In this document: positions 10,483 through 21,025 of the stretch, in pieces
Numbering within the stretch: the stretch's first letter is position 1
How the letters are laid out: every line of letters begins with the position of its first letter
Source of the DNA: Asterias rubens
Taxonomy: Eukaryota > Echinodermata > Asteroidea > Forcipulatida > Asteriidae
DNA: 64,000 nucleotides
Direction of reading: 5' to 3'
Assembly: GCF_902459465.1 (NCBI RefSeq)
Contig: NC_047070.1
Span: 14,083,656 to 14,147,655, forward strand
Notes under the pieces: model-generated
Database searches by the model: none
The model's input: the letters and a program-made list of their open reading frames with translations, nothing else
What the model was told of the DNA's origin: nothing
Program-made: the position numbers and the translations under genes

Positions 10483-11576
10483 TAACACGATCAGTTATCG
10501 TGTACGTACACGGACTTATCGTGTACGTACACAATAACTGATCATAACACAATGTGCCTGTGTGTGAACATCCAACAAAAACAATTATCATGTGAGGGAC
10601 CTGTTTGGTTGAAATACACCTTTATACGTTATCGGCACATACTTGCAATGTTTCCCCAGAGATCTTGTTTGTTGACTCCGCCTACCCCTTTTGTGACGTC
10701 AATCGAGGCAGACTTTGCCTCGATCGCACATCGAACACACGTACGTGCAAGTACATTCAAGTCCTAGTCGTGAGTACGTTTTCCTGGCAATGTCGACCAG
10801 GTGTATTGCTGCTGGATGCAGCAAAACAGCTAAAGATGGGGGGGGGGGGGGGGTCAGTTTGCAAGTCTTTTCCAGCGCTGTGCAGCAAACATGTCGAGCC
10901 GTCTTTTCTAAAACATGACGCCATCCCAACAATTTTGGTGGTGGGGAAGTCGAAGAAGTTACCTGAAAGACAAAACGAACCTATAGGAGCATTTGCCTGA
11001 CGTGAAAAAAATCAGGTATTGTTTCAACTTTGAGGGCATGTTTTTAGCTTGCGCCAAGCGTCGCTATCTTGTGTTGGCACTGCATGCGATTCATCGCGCC
11101 TCGATTGACGTCACGAGTAGCGCCCGCTCGGGTCGGGCTTTTTTTCAAATTTGTAAATAACATGGGAACTATTATTGTTTATTCATATTCCACTCATCAA
11201 AACACATATTTTAGTGACAACAGCTTTATTTTGACAAACTACCATTTCCAGGTGACTTTAAAATTTAACACCAAACGGCCTTGACAGCACTACATGGTTG
11301 TCTGTCTTTTCAGCACAGACATTGGAATTATGATATGGACAATAATTTCATAAAAACATTATTCATGGTTGGATTGATCTATGGATTGATAAAGAACACC
11401 ATCAATCACTCAGAATGATTTTGGGGAAGAGATGGTCTTGGAAATTGTTTTTTTTTTTATAGTATTTTTAAAATATTGAATCCCAGTTGCGTTACAGTTG
11501 AAATTAAAAGCATTTTTGTGTGTGTGTTGTGACGTACACGATAAGTCCGTGTACGTACACGATAACTTATCGTAAC
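10483..11576. mobile_element. 1.1-kb DNA transposon with ~50-bp TIRs, carrying a THAP relic
   Basis: The left end (10483-10532) and right end (11529-11576) are inverted copies sharing GTTATCGTGTACGTACACGG and ACTTATCGTGTACGT. Each contains the perfect palindrome GTGTACGTACAC. A second, inner inverted pair carries GTGACGTCAATCGAGGC (about 10693) and GCCTCGATTGACGTCAC (about 11099). The interior encodes parts of a THAP zinc finger. THAP domains occur in P-element-type transposases, so this is probably a decayed P-like or other THAP-bearing element; the superfamily is inferred. Confidence 0.75.
10790..11000 (+). pseudogene. Broken THAP zinc-finger domain
   Basis: An ATG at 10790 opens MSTRCIAAGCSKTAKDG, the start of a C2CH THAP domain (Cys-x4-Cys). 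A run of 16 G at 10838-10853 follows. After it, the THAP C-terminal part appears in another frame: CSKHVEPSFLKHDAIPTI, containing the Cys-x2-His pair, ending at a TGA at 10998-11000. The middle of the domain, with the usual conserved Trp, is missing. The copy therefore has both a frameshift at the G run and an internal deletion and cannot encode a working finger. Confidence 0.7.
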
Positions 11577-12720
11577 ACGTTGCTTCAGGTGGTTCAATCT
11601 ATACTATTGTAATAGACATGACCGGTTCTGTATACTAAAGATGCTGGCATTATCTCTGACTCTTTACATTTGTTTTTTTCATTGCCTTTTCTATGGTGTT
11701 ATAATTTTGTTGATTGTCTCGTTTTGGTATTTGTCATTGTTTGTTTTTGTCGTTCTTATTGTACAATGTAATTTTGCTGTATTTTGCTTACTCTTTTTAG
11801 CTTAATGTTTATAATATGTAAAACACTGTACAGCGTTTTGAGATTTTTTATGTAAGACGCTATATTAAAAATAAGTTATTATTATTATTATTATTGGCAT
11901 TTTTTAAAATCAATCCACTGGAAATGTCCCATGTGGACTGACACCCACTCTTGGACTAGACTTGACTCAAGTCCCAATCCCGTGCCATCCCAAGAAAACT
12001 ACTGTTTTGTGATGCTTTTAGGGACCTCTCACACGAGAATGGGACTTGAATCAAGTCTACTATTGGACGTGTGAAATGGTCCACCATAATTAAATATGAT
12101 CTGATATGAGCTGACCAATGTGTTTAACACAGTGGACATATTAAAATTTAACACCAAAACGGCCTTGACAGCACAACAGAGTTTTAACACATCAGAAAAA
12201 TAATATGGCTGTCAGCACAGACATTGTCAGCACAGACATTGGAATTATAATATTGACAATAATTTTAACACATCAGAAAAATAATATGGCTGTCAGCACA
12301 GACATTGTCAGCACAGACATTGGAATTATAATATTGACAATAATTTTATAAAAACATTATTTATGGTTGGATTGACAGCACTACAGGGTTTTAATACATC
12401 AGAAAAATAATATGGCTGTCGGCACAGACATTGTCAGTACAGACATTGGAATTATAATATTGACAATAATTTTAACACATCAGAAAAATAATATGGCTGT
12501 CAGCACAGACATTGTCAGCACAGACATTGGAATTATAATATTGACAATAATTTCATAAAAACATTATTTATGGTTGGATTTATGAAGAACATCATAAACC
12601 ACTCAGAATGTTTTGGGGAAGAGATGGTCTTGTTTATTGATTTATATGTATACTTGAATTGAATCCCAGCTGCGTTACAGGAGAAATTAAACGCATTTTT
12701 GTGTGTGTTGCTTAGCAAAG
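11255..12720. repeat. Duplicated segment with nested 81-bp repeats
   Basis: The block from ACGGCCTTGACAGCACTAC to GCATTTTTGTGTGTGT occurs near 11274-11530 and again, expanded, at 12160-12715. The second copy is enlarged by an 81-bp unit (ACACATCAGAAAAATAATAT, ATTGTCAGCACAGACATTGG). Unit starts lie near 12186, 12267, 12393 and 12474, so an 81-bp pair was itself duplicated with a 207-bp period. Confidence 0.75.
11650..11896 (+). mobile_element. 3' end of a CR1-like LINE with ATT tail
   Basis: The stretch ends CACTGTACAGCGTTTTGAGA, GACGCTATATTAAAAATAAG, then (ATT)n. The same tail is found reversed at 25087-25200. Only 3' UTR is recognisable here. Confidence 0.6.
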
Positions 12721-13159
12721 TCTATTTGTGCTTGATGCGAGGCCATTGCGTAGAGCAAAAATGAAAAATAAACGCACACTTGTTTGTGCTGGATATTTTG
12801 GCATCTTAATAAAAACCTAATAAGCAAGGCTACATGCCTACTTATGCCAGACTTCATAAAGCCATCCCTGCCAATATAAATGAGGAAACTCGTTTCCTGT
12901 CATCGTATCCTCAAATTGTCGTCTGCAGAAAACCGTCGACAAACACATGTTATTCCAACGTTAATTATTGCTCTTAGCCACTTTGCAATCTGGCGTATTA
13001 TTAGTTTGCTGAGCATAGGGTAGGATTGAAGCTGCTTTGGCGCTGATTATGACATACAGAAACATACATCGGGTACAACTATAGACATCGAGAAACACTC
13101 TGCTAGGGTCGAAACGTCAGGCCACCAACTACTTATGTGTTTGTATAGGATTTGAGGCA

Positions 13160-13395
13160 TTGCATGGTGAGGTATCAATATATATTTGATTTGCGGTAAT
13201 ACCTTGTGTGTATCTACTTGCCAGGTAGAGTTTGTTCTTAGAGAACTGTCTTGCTTAATTCTACCACCGCGGAGTAGATTGTTCGGTTGTTCAGCGGGAA
13301 ACTTTTTAGTTCTGAAAAGAACTGTCCTGCTATTTAACTATAACCTGGGCGGGTGGTATAAAAATAGGCTGGGACTACTACTTATGTTTTTTTTT
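13160..13395. repeat. Dispersed repeat with TTCTGAAAAGAAC core (copy 1)
   Basis: It shares GCGGTAATACC, GTATCTACTTGCCAGGTAGA, GAGAACTGTCTTGCTT, CCGCGGAGTAGAT and AGTTCTGAAAAGAACTGTCC with 17430-17725. Several of these are short palindromes. It ends in a G-rich run near 13398. Confidence 0.7.
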
Positions 13396-13924
13396 TTGGG
13401 GGGGGGGTGGGGGTGTAGTCGTGACGACTCTGAGCATTGACGAGGTAACAAAGTTAATAACGGATCTAACTACAGGTATTGGTTTCTATGGTAACACCAG
13501 CGTAAAATCTTCTCTGGGATGAAGTTGTAAACGTCATCCAGTCAGGCGTTGCTATATGATTGTATTGATGCTTTGTAATCGCCCATGAAGGATGTCAAAA
13601 CCATCAACGCAAAGGATGTCATTAACTTTCCAATCACATCCTAAGGGTGAATTGACTCACCCTCGTGCGAGAAGTCATGCCAAAAAAAGCAAAACCAATT
13701 ATAGACAAAGTTGAATAATATAACACCAATTGCCGTTGGTGTCCGTGTTAATCATAAACAATAGTTAAGAGAGTATCTCAACATGACACACAATATAATG
13801 AAATATTAATTGAACCATATCTAACAAGCTAAAAGGCTGACCGCCATCCTTTGTTTTGCACTGGCCGACTGACCAGGCCGAGAGCACGATCTGTAAATAA
13901 CATGATCTTATATTTGTTATTTAA

Positions 13925-14100
13925 GAAGGATTTGAAACTTTGCATGGTGGAAATACGATATGGAAAGGTTTGCGGTAATACCATCACAATGACTATCTCT
14001 ATTGAGTTGGGGTGGTTCTGAAAAGAACCGTTGGTTTCAACTCGACGTTTCAATCAGTATGCTCTGATCGTCTTCTGGAGAAAAGAAACTAAAAACATTA
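13925..14100. repeat. Dispersed repeat with TTCTGAAAAGAAC core (copy 2)
   Basis: It contains GAAACTTTGCATGGTGGAAA, TTTGCGGTAATACCAT, GTGGTTCTGAAAAGAACC and TATGCTCTGATCGTCTTCT. It is closest to the copy at 34128-34290. Confidence 0.6.
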
Positions 14101-14123
14101 AAATGACTGTAATTGGTCAGTAA

Positions 14124-14694
14124 AGGCTGGCTCACACTGTAGCATCGGACCGGAAGGTGACGAACGTACAAACCCCAAAACATTGGCGGCAAAGCGACGG
14201 AAAAAGGGGGGGAACCAAAATTCGCTGGCGGGTGACGGTGGATTGCGGCGACGATGACGTGACTCAACGGCCGACACCGTCGTATAAATAGTCTAGTTTG
14301 GCGATCACACTCTTCACAATGTTCTGGTCATCCACTCAGGCAACGACTACCAGCGAAAATGTGACGACCTCAAAACGACTAGAGACAGAATCGCACGGCA
14401 TGGAAACGTCAAGCGACTGATAATTACGGCTGTCTGCGTCAACAAAGTGAGGGTTGCGTTCTCCAACGAATTCGGAACAAAATTACAACAACAAAAATTG
14501 CCGTCGTAATATTTTCAACATGTTGAATATTTGCCGACGGACGCGACTGTTTTTTGCGGCCGTCTGCGGTCGCTAGCGGATAAGTCAGCGACAATTGACG
14601 ACAACACACGATGATTGGCGGCAAATTCAAAATTGCAATTCGCAGCTTAACGTAATTGCCGCACCCCCTACTCGTCATAGTGTGAGCCAGCCTT
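14124..14694. mobile_element. 571-bp PIF/Harbinger-like non-autonomous transposon
   Basis: Terminal inverted repeats are AGGCTGGCTCACACT at the left and AGTGTGAGCCAGCCT at the right. TAA flanks both sides, the TWA-type 3-bp duplication expected for PIF/Harbinger. The interior is unusually rich in CG dinucleotides (GGCGGCAAAGCGACGG, GCGGCCGTCTGCGGTCGC) compared with its surroundings. No transposase is encoded. Confidence 0.8.
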
Positions 14695-15077
14695 AAAGGC
14701 AGTGAACACTATTGGTAATTACTCAAAATAATCGTTAGCATAAAACCTCACTTGGTAACCAGTAATAGGGAGAGGTTGATGGTATAAAACATTGTGAGAA
14801 ACGGCTCCCTCTGAAGTGCCATAGTTTTCGAGAAAGTAGTTATTTTCCACGAATTTTGACTTCGAGACCTCAAGTTTAGAATTTGAGGTCTCGAAATCAA
14901 GCATCTAAAAGCACACAACATCGTGTGACAAGGGTGTTTGTTCTTTCATAGTTATCTCGCAACTTCGACAACCAATCGAGCTCAAATGTTCACAAGTTTG
15001 TTATTATATGCATGTTGAGATACAGCAAGTGAGAACACTGATCTTTGACAATTACCAATAGTGTACATTCCCTTTAA
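14693..15077 (-). mobile_element. TTAA MITE family 1, full-length copy
   Basis: Bounded by TTAA; the hairpin arms GACTTCGAGACCTC and GAGGTCTCGAAATC are present. Its left TTAA overlaps the right TAA flank of the Harbinger-like element, so the two elements abut exactly. Confidence 0.9.
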
Positions 15078-15712
15078 ACTAATGTCTGTATACAACGTGA
15101 TAGGCCATCAACCAATCAAAAGCGTACGAAATACTCACTGGTGAACCAATCAAAAGGCAGAGCTTCTTATAACAAACACATCGTAAAACCATACAATATT
15201 AACTTACTTTAATTTGGGTGGTGAATGAGATTTCAGATCTAGGCAAAAATTGAATCTTTTGTGGAGACTGTTCTCCAAAAACACAAACTGATGAGTTTTC
15301 CCTCCCGCTGCATGTTACAGGTTAGTGCATCTCTTTTAGAACTCGGTGACTATAATTATGCAGGTCAATGATGGCGATTTAGCATAAAGCACGCCAGTAA
15401 CTGTCAGTATGGTCGAACACAGAGGCAATAATTCAATAGTTTAAAACCTGACATCGGTTTAAGAGTCATGACAATCTGTTAAGATGCTGAGCCTACATTA
15501 GTTCACCAGTTTAACCGCGCATGGCAAATGCCGTATATCGATTCGGAAACCATTAGTTAAGTGCATCCATGTATCCATTGCAGCTAGCTCAGAATGTCAA
15601 GTTTCGATAGCCCCCCTCGCAGAAAAGAACGTTCGAGCAGCTATAGGCGCCTAAACGTATATCTGTGTTATTTGTATACAAGTTTGGGTTTGTTTGTTCA
15701 TATTTAAGTAAA
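15078..15712. other. Intergenic, nothing recognised
   Basis: No coding or repeat signature seen. Confidence 0.4.
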
Positions 15713-16107
15713 ATGCCTGTGATTTTTTTTCACAGGACTCGGGAAAGTACTGAGTATACAGTGCTAACACACATCGGTGTGTATGGGTAAAAAGCAAAAA
15801 TTAATATTCTTTATCCCCGATGCAAATTTAACATCTATTAAATCGTTTGCAGTACCCGCTGCTAAAACATAGGATTCGAACTGCCTCTAGCTACCGGGCA
15901 ATCTCGGTTGTCTAGTTGGTATGACACTGCTCTAGAATTGCAAAGGTCGTGGGTTCGAATCCCACCCGAGTAACATGCCTGTGATATTTTTTTTCACAGG
16001 ACTCGGGAAAGTACTGAGTATACAGTGCTACACACATCGGTGTATATGGGTAAAAAGCAAAAATTAATATTCTTTATCCCCGATGCAAATTTAACATCTA
16101 TTAAATC
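15713..16107 (+). mobile_element. tRNA-derived SINE (family A), with an extra tail copy
   Basis: The head at about 15885-15972 has an A-box-like stretch (TGTCTAGTTGGTATGACACT) and a B box (GGGTTCGAATCCCACC). Its tail (15973-16107) is CCTGTGA, T-run, TCACAGG, AGTACTGAGTATACAGTGCT and CCCCGATGCAAATTTAACAT. A second tail without a head lies just before it (15716-15845), which suggests a dimeric insertion. Confidence 0.85.
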
Positions 16108-16198
16108 AATCTAATATTGTTTTCTGATACATGCATTACTTCATGAGTGATGCATTCAAAGCAATATCACAAATTCAGAACCAGTTTCTGTAATTTTA

Positions 16199-16550
16199 GC
16201 CTTCACAGTTGGTGTATCTCAACATATGCATAAAATAACAAACCTGTGAAAATTTGAGCTCAATTGGTCGTCGAACTAATAATGAAAATAATAACGAACT
16301 AATAACGAAAAAAAAAAAACACCCCTGTCTCACGAAGTTGTATGCAATTAGATGGTTGATTTCGAGACCTCAAGTTCTAAATCTGAGGTCTCGAAATCAA
16401 ATTACTTCTGTCTCGAAAACTATGGCATTTGAGAGTGAGCTGTTTCTCACAATGTTTTATACCATCAATCTGTCACCATTACTCGTCACCAAGAAAGGTT
16501 TTATGTTAATAATTATTTTAAGTAATTATCAATAGTAATTATGCCTTTAA
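16199..16550 (+). mobile_element. TTAA MITE family 1, copy truncated at the left
   Basis: It starts inside the family sequence (CACAGTTGGTGTATCTCAAC), keeps the hairpin (GATTTCGAGACCTC and GAGGTCTCGAAATC) and ends at GCCTTTAA. It lies about 40 bp downstream of the stop codon of the minus-strand receptor. Confidence 0.85.
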
Positions 16551-16588
16551 TTATGACAATAATTGATAACCAGTGCCATTATGAAGCC

Positions 16589-19500
16589 TTAAATGATCAC
16601 CGATGGAACTGTCTTAGTTTCCACAGACCCAGGTAAATCACGAATCTTAAAGACAGACTCTTTAGTCATCATACTACTGCACTTCAGTATATCAATGTTC
16701 TTAACGAAACATACAGCGTAGAGCTTGGGCAAGTAGACGCAGACCAACGTCAGGTAAGCATTAAGAATCAGCGCCATACACAGCGTCGCCACCTTCTGTA
16801 TGACTGCAACTGCCGTAGTGTAGACGGGTACAGCGGCCAAGCACAATACCAGCGTGGAGTAGACGCTGACGGCAATGAACTTGGACTCATTGTAGTTACT
16901 GGGTACCTTGCGGGTCTTAAAGGCATAGAAGCAACAAGCCAAGATCAGGAGCAGGTTGTACACGCACGAGGCAATGAAACCGTTCCCGAACTGACAGTAA
17001 ATCTCCACGTACTTGCTCATTTTGTCGGGCATGAGTCGCTGTGGATGGCTTAAGTCTCCTGCCAGAGCAGACACAATCACGATCACAACCTGTGACAAGA
17101 CAATAATAACGGCTTTATGACTAAATGCATCCTCGCCCTGAAATTGTGCTTAAATGTCTCGCTTTGGCAATTCGACCCGCAAAAATATTATTTTCAAAAG
17201 ACATAGTAATATTCTGCTACCCCCTCAGACAAGCAGTTGAAATTAGAGTTTGTCATCTGGTCATGGACTGAAACCCGAGTCCATATTACACCTCTGCTTG
17301 GGCCGCCATCTTTGATATCAAACAATGAAGCGTATACGGGTTGCGCACGGCTCTGCGCACCAATGAAAGATCTTTATTGACGTCAGTTAGGGATGTTTTG
17401 GGGAGGGGTAAGGGGGGGGGGCTTGTATATTTGGTTTGCAGCAACACGTGTGTATCTACTTGCCAGGTAGAGTTGTTCTAAGAGAACTGTCTTGCTTTAT
17501 TCTACTGCCGCGGAGTAGATAATCGGAGGTTCAGGAGACCTCTCAGTTCTGAAAAGAACTGTCCTGCTTTTTAACTATTACCAGGGCGGATGGTATAGAA
17601 AATAGACTGGACTACTACTTTAGCTTATATGATCGTAATTAACTGTACTGCCGCGGAGTCAGTTCTGAATTAGTCTCAACGTTTCGACTAGCTTGCTCTA
17701 GTCATCGTCAGGAGACGGGGGGGGGGCTTGATACGTCATATACAAGGGAGCGAATTTACCTGAATCGTCATGAGAATGGCGGACATAATGATTTGATCCT
17801 TTGGGCGGATCATACGAGGAGGTCTTGTGGACTTCTTGGCGGCTTTGAAGATCCGATGGATTCGATTTACCTTGAGTAAGGTTGGAGCATACGTCATGGT
17901 GAAGCACATAGCAATCATAGCAGCACACCCTGAACAGGATGCAGTGGATGGGTAGATGAGGAACGCAAAGGTTGTCAACAAAGCTAAGACGGTGCCGCAG
18001 ATGGCTAGAAGACTCAGTACACGACCGGTAGCTTTTATTAATGGGTGTTTGCGATAAGAGATCAAACCAATAATGCTGAGGCATGCAAGGAGGACACCAG
18101 TTCCACACAGAGCAATGAGAACAATGATTATCGCATCTTGTGCATTGATCATAGTTGCTGGAATAATTTCACATGATGTAAAATCAGTGGTCGGCCAGAG
18201 AAGTGATGGACACGGAGAGCAGATGTCACCATCCACAAACTCATACGGGTCACATTGACTGCATTCCCAGCAGCATTTCTCCTCTGTTGGAATGACCAGA
18301 TAACCTGGTGGACATTCATCACTGCAAACTGAAATCGGTGGCCGAGGTTCACTTCCTGGCCATGTTATTGCCGATTGATTTATCGAGAGTGGGATGTCAA
18401 GGTTTTGAGTGTCCCAGTAACCTACTTCGTGCCATGCGAATCCGTTTGAGTCTACCGTTAGAGCATTAATGATGTATGCTCCGTCCGAGTCGCCATCTTG
18501 ATTGAACTTAAAGGTCCCAGTTGGTCCATTAAACTTGACATTGAAGAGATATGGTGTGACGTCATTACCAGTGACATTACGTACTATGGCCAGACATTCC
18601 TTTGTCATTTGTGGACATCTTGATCTCAGCATATCGTCAAACGCGTGAGCAAACGCATATACAGACATGTAAATCGGCATATTGGTTCCCGAGAAAGGAA
18701 TTGGGCACAAGGTAATATCTGAGCAGTTGTTGTTCTTCAACCAGGATTCAAAATACGCAAGAAACCATGGACTGACTCGACTCTGGCTCGTCAGTTGACT
18801 GAAATGAGATTTAATGTCAGGGATTTCGTAATAGTTCAGTTTTATTTTCAGACTCCCTTGGATCATACCTGCAAAGTCGTTGTTGATGGCTGACGTATCG
18901 AAAGCATCGCTGCAAATCAGGATCCGTGTTTCTTTAGTATGGGTAGTGTGAAACTCCTGCAAGACCAAGTTCATTCCAGCAAATCCACCGAACATCACCA
19001 ACACTTTCACCTTTGGGAATGCTGTGATCTTCTTAGCAACTGCCTTAATATAAGAAGGTGTGGTATTAATATCTCGAATCGATTCCGAAAAGGCGATACA
19101 AATGCCAGCTTTCTCCGCCAATGCCAAGATCTCCTGTGTTCCTCGAATTCCGTAAGTGTCCAAGGAGTATATTAAACCAACATAAACCCACTTAAAACGA
19201 GCCAAGATGTCAATAATGGCCTGGGCTTGAAACTTGTCTGATGGTACAGTTCGTAAGAAGAACGGGAATCGGTTCTTATTACTTAGTTCTACACTCGTAG
19301 CGGAGTAGGACACCATTGGGATACCGTACAGATTGGTAGCTTGAGCGGCGACCATGCTCGTAGCACTCTTCGATGTACCGACAATACCGAGCAGTTGACC
19401 GTTGAGGTTAGGTCCTGGGTCGCAGCTTGGTATCTCGTAGATTGTGTCGGCAGTTGAGTAGCGACTCATTAGAGAAAGCACTAATGACAATGTCACATCT

Positions 19501-19781
19501 TCATTGTTACAGGTATCTCTGATATCGAAACCTAAAGTGATATTTGGCAGTAGGTCTTGGCGCTGGTTTACTTCGCTGATTGAAAAGGTAAAAGTTTCAA
19601 CAATCTGTATGGAATATATCCCCATCTCTCCTGTACAAGTCGGCTCATATTCAAACGGTACCATTCCAGCGAGAATGATATCACCGTCTTGGGTATAATT
19701 CATCCATTTGGCTGAGAAAGAAAATGAGACTTGTAGGATGAGACTGGTCAGGAGGAAGATACCAGAAACAACCATCATCAT
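16589..19781 (-). CDS. Class C GPCR, metabotropic glutamate receptor-like, complete
   Basis: Two exons: 19781-17760 and 17089-16589, with a 670-bp GT-AG intron (CAG|gtaaat ... cttgtcacag|GTT), phase 0, 840 aa. Residues 1-23 are a signal peptide, about 30-465 the Venus flytrap domain, about 485-540 the NCD3G cysteine-rich linker (CSDECPPGY, EEKCCWEC). Helix 1 lies near 547-572, helix 2 near 585-610, helix 3 near 617-640; the intron falls inside helix 4. Exon 2 carries KTRKVPSNYNESKFIAVSVY between helices 5 and 6 and PKLYAV at the end of helix 7, both mGluR-type motifs. It would signal through G proteins at the plasma membrane. The mGluR glutamate-contact positions read Ala161 (in SYSATSVELS) and Lys183 (in VPSDKFQ) instead of Ser and Thr/Ser, so the ligand may differ. 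The C-terminal tail is short. Confidence 0.93.
17430..17725. repeat. Dispersed repeat with TTCTGAAAAGAAC core (copy 3), in receptor intron
   Basis: It shares GTATCTACTTGCCAGGTAGA, CCGCGGAGTAGAT and CAGTTCTGAAAAGAACTGTC with 13160-13395, and ends with AACGTTTCGACTAGCTTGCT. It sits in the GPCR intron, ending about 35 bp from the splice donor. Confidence 0.7.
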
Positions 19782-20689
19782 TATGAGATGAGGAGCTCAG
19801 TACTTGGAAAAAAAAAAAAAATGATATATCATCAGTTGAAATTCTGAAGTGCTCGGCGCATCACATCAAAGACGGCGAATGAAAACAGACAGCTAAAAAC
19901 TAATCTATATACTAACAGTTTTCACCTGTGTTAGCAAGAAACGATCACAACCTATCAGGTATGCAAAGCCACGTTACCGGAAATTCGTTGTCCCCTGAGC
20001 ACACAACGTGCACTTTAATACTACACGAAGTCAACATTGTAAAATATCACGGATATTAACCGAGACACATATTGACTGATCCAATACAGCATGAACTTAA
20101 AAGATGAGTTAACATTTATCTTAAAGATGCTAGGTCTGATTGTTGGCCGATCCGACACCAACATTTAAGACACAATTCAACATGTAGGCGTAGGCCTAGC
20201 CGCCTAGCTATTTTTATATTCGAGGAAGTTATAAGCTTCCATGCAGGAAACAATCCACCAGTTGATACGTGGACGTGGTCATTCATTAAAAACACAAAAT
20301 GAATAAATGTCAGGACCCATATACGTTATCAACCATTTTTTTTTCTTTCTGTATTACGAAACTGCCACTGTCGTTAGTGCTTTCAATGGGAAAGTTGTTT
20401 CTTCTAAATCGGTTTTTCAAACAAAGGAATCCTTTTTAAAAAAAAACAGCATCTTCTGTCAAAATTCGTTCAGCGAAAAACATCACACTCTCAAAACATT
20501 TATTTCGGCGGAAACGTGGCCATTCAACTAAACGGCTTATGAGATTCAAAAGATAACATTATGCAAATCAAATAATCCCCTGTTTTTTGCTTGATAAGAT
20601 TCCATTAACCAGTGTTTCAGAAAGCTACGATTTCTATCAACTCACAGAAAGTCAACCCCAGGTCCTGGCAAGTCGCGCAAGAGGGACAC
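19782..20689. other. 5' flank of the complete GPCR
   Basis: Contains an A run just upstream of the start codon and otherwise ordinary AT-rich sequence. It should hold the promoter and any 5' UTR exon; I could not define either. Confidence 0.35.
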
Positions 20690-21025
20690 CCAAGAGGGCC
20701 TTGGATTGATCAACTGGGTCGGCGCCTTGAACCAAGACTATAGGCAAGGCGGACTACGCTGTCTTTGTGGATGTGTTGGTCAGCGATCGACTGGGTCGGC
20801 GCCTTGAACCAAGACTATAGGCGAGATGGACTAACACTGTCTTTGCGGATAGGTTGGTCAGCAATCAACTGTGTCGGCGCCTTGAACCAAGACTATAGGC
20901 GAGATGGACTAACGTTGTCTTTGTGGATGGGTTGGTCAGCGATCATCTGTGTCGGCGCCTTGATCCAAGACTATAGGTGAGATGGACTTATGGACTAACG
21001 CTGTCTTTGCGGATGGGTTAGCCCA
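20690..21025. repeat. 78-bp minisatellite, about 4 copies
   Basis: GTCGGCGCCTTGA(A/T)CCAAG recurs at 20718, 20795, 20873 and 20951 (periods 77, 78, 78). Units also share ACTATAGG, ATGGACTAAC, TGTCTTTG and GGTTGGTCAGC. GC content is higher than in the surroundings. Confidence 0.9.

Noticed and set aside
17698-18108. 136-codon minus-strand frame overlapping the GPCR
   Set aside because: It is an alternative frame across the receptor's helix-coding region and runs into the intron.
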